Source of the DNA: an uncultured Treponema sp.
Lineage (GTDB): Bacteria; Spirochaetota; Spirochaetia; Treponematales; Treponemataceae
Reading direction: 5' to 3'
Length of the DNA: 9,792 nt
NCBI GenBank assembly: GCA_945833725.1
Contig: CAMAFU010000046.1
Coordinates: 1-9,792 of the forward strand
Position numbers and translations under genes: made by a program. Below, piece after piece: positions 6,626 to 9,792 of the stretch. The number at the start of each line of letters is the position of its first letter. The first letter of the stretch is position 1. The notes under the pieces were generated by a model, which saw only the letters and a list, made by a program, of their open reading frames with translations, was not told the origin of the DNA and ran no database searches.

Positions 6626-6976
6626 TTATTTTTTTTCTTTTGCGGCATTTCGCCATGCTGTAATCTGCTTTCCGATGGAGTCAAGGTTTTCCACCAGGGA
6701 AGCCTGCTGCTTTATGGTCAAAAGGTGCAGATCCCGGCAGAGTCTTATTTCAAGCTTTACTATTTCAAAACTGTCCAAAAACTGCTCCAGATACACTGTT
6801 TTTTCCTTCGTTTTGTTTTCACGGTAAATGTAACGCACAAGCACAATGCAGTCCCTTTTTAAATCCTGCCCCAAAGTAAATTTATATTCCCTTGGAAAAT
6901 TAGATGTATACTGAAAAATCTTCAAGGTCATCTGATAAACTTCCTTAAAGACTGGTAAATCATAATACAGTGCCAT
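6626..6976 (-). CDS. avd: DGR accessory variability determinant (Avd-like four-helix protein)
   Basis: A 116-residue basic, all-helical protein of the Avd/four-helix-bundle family. Known Avd proteins form a pentameric barrel that binds the reverse transcriptase and nucleic acid and is needed for mutagenic homing. Family traits visible here: the opening LPVFKEVYQMTLKIFQYTSNFPREYKFTLGQDLKRDCI near residues 7-44, a middle helix LEQFLDSFEIVKLEIRLCRDLHLLT near 63-87, and a last helix ending SIGKQITAWRNAA near 101-113. Length is normal. The ATG at 6976 keeps the conserved LPVFK start, yet the upstream bases are only A and T with no ribosome site. An internal ATG at 6931 has GGAAG 8 nt upstream but would lose the conserved opening. 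It lies between the TR and the reverse transcriptase gene. Confidence 0.92.
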   Translation of the reverse strand: MALYYDLPVFKEVYQMTLKIFQYTSNFPREYKFTLGQDLKRDCIVLVRYIYRENKTKEKTVYLEQFLDSFEIVKLEIRLCRDLHLLTIKQQASLVENLDSIGKQITAWRNAAKEKK

Positions 6977-6987
6977 AAAAAATTTTT

Positions 6988-7044
6988 AAAATAAAAAAAA
7001 TGCGGAAATCCCCACCTTCATTGCAGAACACAGGGAATTTCCGC
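6988..7044 (-). terminator. Terminator-like hairpin between TR and avd
   Basis: On the minus strand GCGGAAAT (7044-7037) pairs perfectly with ATTTCCGC (7009-7002), and after one bulged base CCC (7035-7033) pairs with GGG (7012-7010), around a 20-nt loop. The second arm is followed by A, eight T (7000-6993), then ATTTT. The shape and T-run suit rho-independent termination. It would define the 3' end of the TR RNA. It could instead be, or also be, a structure that recruits the reverse transcriptase. Confidence 0.6.
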
Positions 7045-7058
7045 CGGCTTTTGCACAG

Positions 7059-7184
7059 AAGCGCGCACACAACACACATAATTGTTGTTGTTCTTGTTGT
7101 TGTTGTTGAGGTTGCCGTCGCTGAAATTCAATTTCCACGCGTTATTATAGTTGGAAGAGTACTGGGACGACGACCAATAGTAAC
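7059..7184 (-). repeat. DGR template repeat (TR)
   Basis: This 126-bp non-coding copy aligns without gaps to VR at 7528-7653, with 16 mismatches. Fourteen are at A on the minus (coding) strand: eight A-to-T and six A-to-G. The other two are T positions at 7081 and 7080. TR has 39 adenines on that strand, so 14 of 39 A have changed against 2 of 87 other bases. Read in the VR frame TR codes for a string of AAY codons (NNNNKNNNN in the core), the usual design for mutable templates. The outer blocks 7153-7184 and 7059-7078 are identical to VR. TR itself has no start codon or ribosome site. Confidence 0.97.
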
Positions 7185-7186
7185 CT

Positions 7187-7314
7187 GTCCTTCCGGCAAC
7201 ACACCGAAAGGACTTTATACAGTAACTTTAAGGAAAAGCAGAAAACTCTGCCTTTCCTTACCCTGTTACAGCCAGAACCGGCTGTCAGCTTTTTAGACTG
7301 AAAAATATTTCAGT
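7187..7314 (-). other. Tandem array of hairpins upstream of TR
   Basis: Four inverted repeats follow one another. GTCCTTCCGG (7187-7196) pairs with CCGAAAGGAC (7204-7213) with one mismatch, only 2 nt from TR. A 14-bp stem with one mismatch joins 7229-7242 and 7247-7260 over a 4-nt loop, extended by GTAAC (7222-7226) and GTTAC (7265-7269). ACAGCC (7268-7273) pairs with GGCTGT (7280-7285). ACTGAAA (7297-7303) pairs with TTTCAGT (7308-7314). No ORF explains them. They would fold in the 5' part of the TR RNA and may serve as binding sites for Avd or the reverse transcriptase (inference). Confidence 0.65.
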
Positions 7315-7392
7315 GTACTGTCCTTTTATGCAAAAAGCCTGCCCGCTCTGCAAGGCTAGGTCTTATGCCGCTTACCCTGCAAATTCCAGCAT

Positions 7393-7423
7393 ATTATACT
7401 GCCCTTGCGGGCAGATCCGCCAA
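7393..7423 (-). promoter_or_regulatory. Candidate promoter for the TR RNA
   Basis: A perfect TATAAT lies at 7398-7393 on the minus strand. The best upstream element is TTGGCG (7423-7418), 3 to 4 of 6 to consensus, with a long 19-nt spacer. A start near 7386 would transcribe the hairpin array and TR. The spacer is occupied by a GC-rich hairpin (7399-7414), so the call is tentative. Confidence 0.3.
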
Positions 7424-7445
7424 AATTTTGCCGCCTTACGGCGGC
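7399..7445 (-). other. Two GC-rich hairpins with GNRA-type tetraloops downstream of VR
   Basis: On the minus strand GCCGCC-GTAA-GGCGGC (7445-7430) and CTGCCC-GCAA-GGGCAG (7414-7399) each form a perfect 6-bp GC-rich stem with a GNRA tetraloop. They lie 82 and 113 nt beyond the VR end, 15 nt apart. In the Bordetella phage DGR a GC-rich hairpin with a GAAA loop just downstream of VR is needed for target recognition. These may be the counterpart, though they are further away. Terminators for the target gene are the alternative; the first is followed by AAAATTTT. Confidence 0.55.
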
Positions 7446-7522
7446 GTCCGTTTATTTGTTCTGCAAGCCAGTGCTTTATTTTTCACCACGCTTGTCAAAT
7501 AAATAGTTAAATTGTTAAATAG

Positions 7523-9792
7523 CTAAAAAGCGCGCACACAACACACACCTTTGCTGTAGTACTTGTAGTTGCTGTAGAGGTAGCCGTCGCTGAAATCCAA
7601 CATCCACGCGTAATCATAGTAGGAAGAGTACTGGGACGACGACCAATAGTAACTACTATATATCTGTGTGCCGCCAATTGCACTAAGAACACTGTTTACA
7701 ACTGTTTTGTTTCTATACAGGTCTGCAAGCTCCGCTATGCTCGGCATGTACCAGCCGTCTTTATATTCTTCCGGCAGGCTGAATGTAGATGCATACTCCA
7801 GCACATAGTTAAAGGCAGGATAGTTTGCGGCAGGGGCTTTTGTGCCTTCCGGGTCTACAGCGCAGATGTATTCCCAGTTGTCGCTTCCGTCGGTGTCTCC
7901 TGTAAATGTTGCAGTAGCTGCCGCTCCGCTTCCTGTTGTGCTTGGCGTACATATTATATCCGTAAACTTTGTGTTGTATCCTGTAGTTCCGCTTGGTGCC
8001 CAAACTTTGGAGCCGCTGTTTGTTCCGGATTTGCTGTTATTCAAACCTACTCCCAGAGGCACACCGTTCCTAAAGCCAAATATTACAGCTACGGCTTTGG
8101 CTTTTTGCTCCTCTGTAAATGTCTGGCTTTCTGCATAATCAACCTTTGTGCCGTCGCTAAGCATTACATCGCCTACAGAATAAGTACTGGTATCTTTTAC
8201 CACAAAGTCTGCCGTTATGGATTCACTACCGTATGATAATGTTACGGTATATGTTCCTGCTGTATCTGGTATTGTAAGAAGTACGGTTGCAGTTGTGTCG
8301 TTTGTTACTGTTACAGAAGAATCTGCTGTAATTGTTTTTTTACTGTCGCAGGTTGCCTTAAATAATGAAACATCAACATCTGGTGCTGCAAAGTTTTTAC
8401 CTCTGAATGTTGCTGTAAGCTGTGTTCCGTTTGCAGCTATTCCAGCGTTTGGAATTGTAAACGAAGTAAACTTCGGTACTCCGTATATCTGCAATGTTTT
8501 GTAAGATGAATATGAAATTACAGTTCCATCCCACATTGCCTTAAGGGTGTAAACTCCTTCTTCCTGCGGTACAGGCACATTTACGCTGAATGTTTCGTAA
8601 CTTGTAGTGTTTGTAAAGACAAAGTCTTCTTCTGTTACAATTTTTGATGCACCTAAAACTTCGTTTCCTGTGGAATCAAAGAAGGCAAGTTTTATTTCGT
8701 CTGCAATGTCGAAGTTGTATGCCTTTATGGTTGCTTTTACTGTTGTTTGGGCAGTTACATCGCTTACAGGAATTGCAGAAACCTGAGAGTTGTTTGCATC
8801 GTAGATGTAAAAACTTTTAATGCTAGGCTTGCTTGAAACGCGGAATGTCGTGTTTACTCCCTGTTTTTCTACATTTACAACTGTTTCTACGGTGTATGTT
8901 TTTCCTGTAGTGCTGTCTGTGCCGTCTGGGGATGTAAATGTGGCGGTGGCGGTATTGTTTTCTGTGTTTACATCTGCCACTGTGTTACATGAGCTTACAA
9001 GTGTGCTGCCGTCGTATACTTTTACTGTAAGAGCGTCTTCTCCTGTTGGAAGCAGGTTAAAGTTGTCGCCTTTTATTGTTGCGGTAATCTGTTTTCCGCT
9101 CTTGTATTCTACATGGTCTCGGCTAAGGGTTATGCTCCTTATGGCAAATGACATTGTCGTCGTAATTTCTGCATTTACAGCTGTACTTTCGTTATTTACA
9201 TCGTCCACAGCCTTTACAGAAGCAGTTACCTTTACATCAGGCTCAATACCTTCAATTACATAAGTCTGTTTGCCTTTTGCAACTGGTACTGTTACGGCGT
9301 CTGCATCTCCAAGGGTGTATGTAACTTCTGCCTTTGCAAAGTCGCTGTCGGCAGGGTCTTTCCAGCTTATGGTTACGGTTTTCTTTCCGTAATCGTAGCC
9401 GATTTCCAGAGCCGTTACGGCGGCAGGGGCAGTTTTATCGATGTTGCTTACTGTTATCCACCTGAGTTCCCTTCTTCCTGCTGTGTCTGCGGCTGCTACT
9501 GTGAATGAGTCGTTTTGCGTTACAGTAAAGGTTTTTGCTTCGGTAATGTCAGTTCCGTTCAGTACATCGGCGACATCTGCAACCGTTCCCGTTTTGTAAG
9601 CAATCTTTTTTACAGCAGAAGCGCTGTCTGTTACGGCACTTACACTTACTGTTACATCGCTATTTGTTTTTGCAGTTACATCTGGTGTAAGCGTAACTTC
9701 TAGCGGAGATTTTTCGATTATTGATGGTGTAAGAGTTTTTGTTACTCCTGCACTTTTGTTTCCGCTTAAGTCCATTGCCTTTACGGTAAATG
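7523..9792 (-). CDS. DGR target: Ig-like repeat protein with variable C-type-lectin-like domain (5' end beyond window)
   Basis: At least 755 codons. The frame is open to the right edge (FTVKA precedes the Met at 9775, and FTVKAMDLSGN reads as an Ig-like strand), so the true start lies outside. Counting from that Met: Ig-like material at 1-110; a fibronectin-III-like unit at about 113-207 (TISWKDP, YVIEGIEPD); three IPT/TIG-like units at about 210-315, 316-432 and 433-527; then a C-type-lectin/FGE-like domain at 531-750 with VGDVMLSDG, WAPSGTTGYNT, YKDGWYMPSIAELADLYRNK, YYWSSSQYS and a terminal CCVRAF. The VR lies in the last part, where known DGR proteins such as Mtd and TvpA display their ligand-binding face. 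Role inferred: an exported adhesin or receptor that presents a diversified binding surface. No signal peptide can be checked. Ribosome site and promoter are out of view. Confidence 0.95.
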   Translation of the reverse strand, partial: FTVKAMDLSGNKSAGVTKTLTPSIIEKSPLEVTLTPDVTAKTNSDVTVSVSAVTDSASAVKKIAYKTGTVADVADVLNGTDITEAKTFTVTQNDSFTVAAADTAGRRELRWITVSNIDKTAPAAVTALEIGYDYGKKTVTISWKDPADSDFAKAEVTYTLGDADAVTVPVAKGKQTYVIEGIEPDVKVTASVKAVDDVNNESTAVNAEITTTMSFAIRSITLSRDHVEYKSGKQITATIKGDNFNLLPTGEDALTVKVYDGSTLVSSCNTVADVNTENNTATATFTSPDGTDSTTGKTYTVETVVNVEKQGVNTTFRVSSKPSIKSFYIYDANNSQVSAIPVSDVTAQTTVKATIKAYNFDIADEIKLAFFDSTGNEVLGASKIVTEEDFVFTNTTSYETFSVNVPVPQEEGVYTLKAMWDGTVISYSSYKTLQIYGVPKFTSFTIPNAGIAANGTQLTATFRGKNFAAPDVDVSLFKATCDSKKTITADSSVTVTNDTTATVLLTIPDTAGTYTVTLSYGSESITADFVVKDTSTYSVGDVMLSDGTKVDYAESQTFTEEQKAKAVAVIFGFRNGVPLGVGLNNSKSGTNSGSKVWAPSGTTGYNTKFTDIICTPSTTGSGAAATATFTGDTDGSDNWEYICAVDPEGTKAPAANYPAFNYVLEYASTFSLPEEYKDGWYMPSIAELADLYRNKTVVNSVLSAIGGTQIYSSYYWSSSQYSSYYDYAWMLDFSDGYLYSNYKYYSKGVCCVRAF
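7528..7653 (-). repeat. DGR variable repeat (VR)
   Basis: VR encodes the last 42 or so residues of the target protein, from SYYWSSSQYSS to CCVRA, three bases short of the stop codon. Compared with TR, 14 residues differ: seven Asn-to-Tyr, two Asn-to-Ser, two Asn-to-Asp, and single Lys-to-Met, Asn-to-Lys and Tyr-to-Gly. Reading frame and the Trp, Gly and Cys scaffold residues are kept. The 20 bp nearest the stop (TGTGTGTTGTGTGCGCGC plus two) are invariant and GC-rich, as expected for the IMH site where cDNA priming begins. Confidence 0.96.

Larger units (their letters stand above)
7000..7386 (-). ncRNA. Predicted TR RNA of the retroelement
   Basis: DGRs make a non-coding RNA that contains the template repeat and structured flanks. 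Here the stretch from a candidate promoter (-10 TATAAT at 7398-7393) to the hairpin and T-run at 7044-6988 would give an RNA of about 385 nt spanning the whole TR. The ends are inferred from signals, not observed. The RNA might equally start as read-through from the target gene. The 5' half contains several stable hairpins, which supports an RNA function over a coding one. Confidence 0.4.

Noticed and set aside
6624..6656. Longer reverse transcriptase start at 6656 (MAKCRKRKKII)
   Set aside because: Overlaps avd by 31 nt and adds only basic residues; ATG 6623 directly after the avd stop fits coupled translation. Not excluded.
7081..7108. GTT/AAC triplet run as a microsatellite
   Set aside because: Explained by the AAY-codon design of the DGR template; the VR counterpart is diversified at the same places.
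7000..7296. Plus-strand ORF of 98 codons over TR
   Set aside because: It is the antisense of the template repeat and hairpins; the Val-rich run is the complement of AAC codons.
7187..7445. Hairpin cluster as a CRISPR array
   Set aside because: The stems have unrelated sequences and irregular spacing; there are no repeated units and no cas genes.
8820..9263. Plus-strand ORFs within the target gene (also 8217-8504 and 7842-8138)
   Set aside because: Val/Ser/Thr-rich antisense shadows of the Ig-like repeats, without ribosome sites.

Overview
The window looks like a low-GC spirochaete chromosome, most probably a Treponema. This is inferred from protein style and base composition: the C-terminal lectin-like domain ending in CCVRAF and the clostridial/spirochaetal-style Thi proteins both fit. 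No rRNA or other taxonomic marker is present. Every gene I can support lies on the minus strand, so transcription runs from high to low coordinates.

Positions 9792-5415 hold a complete diversity-generating retroelement (DGR). In transcription order it contains: a large Ig-like, surface-type target protein (start beyond the window edge) whose last 42 or so codons are a variable repeat (VR, 7528-7653); a hairpin-rich non-coding stretch with a possible promoter; the template repeat (TR, 7059-7184); a terminator-like hairpin; the accessory protein Avd; and a DGR-type reverse transcriptase. TR and VR are 126 bp each and differ at 16 positions. Fourteen of these are adenines on the coding strand of TR, which is the hallmark of adenine-specific mutagenic retrohoming. 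The other two mismatches sit side by side at the edge of the invariant GC-rich end that should be the initiation-of-mutagenic-homing (IMH) site. The changes turn a run of AAY (Asn) codons mostly into Tyr, Ser and Asp.

Positions 5414-4954 carry no large gene. They hold a terminator-like hairpin overlapping a 10-codon ORF, a plausible sigma-70 promoter, a well-conserved TPP riboswitch and an intrinsic terminator just before the thiS ribosome binding site. This is a textbook thiamine-repressed leader.

Positions 4953-1048 are a thiazole-branch thiamine operon in the order thiS, thiF, thiG, thiH, then a ThiE/TenI-family gene. ThiF adenylates ThiS, ThiH supplies dehydroglycine from tyrosine, and ThiG builds the thiazole phosphate. 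The last gene either couples or tautomerises it. No pyrimidine-branch gene is visible. A GC-rich repeat-like element separates thiG from thiH and reaches into the thiG stop codon.

Positions 980-1 hold the first 326 or so codons of an unrecognised, mostly helical protein that runs off the left edge.
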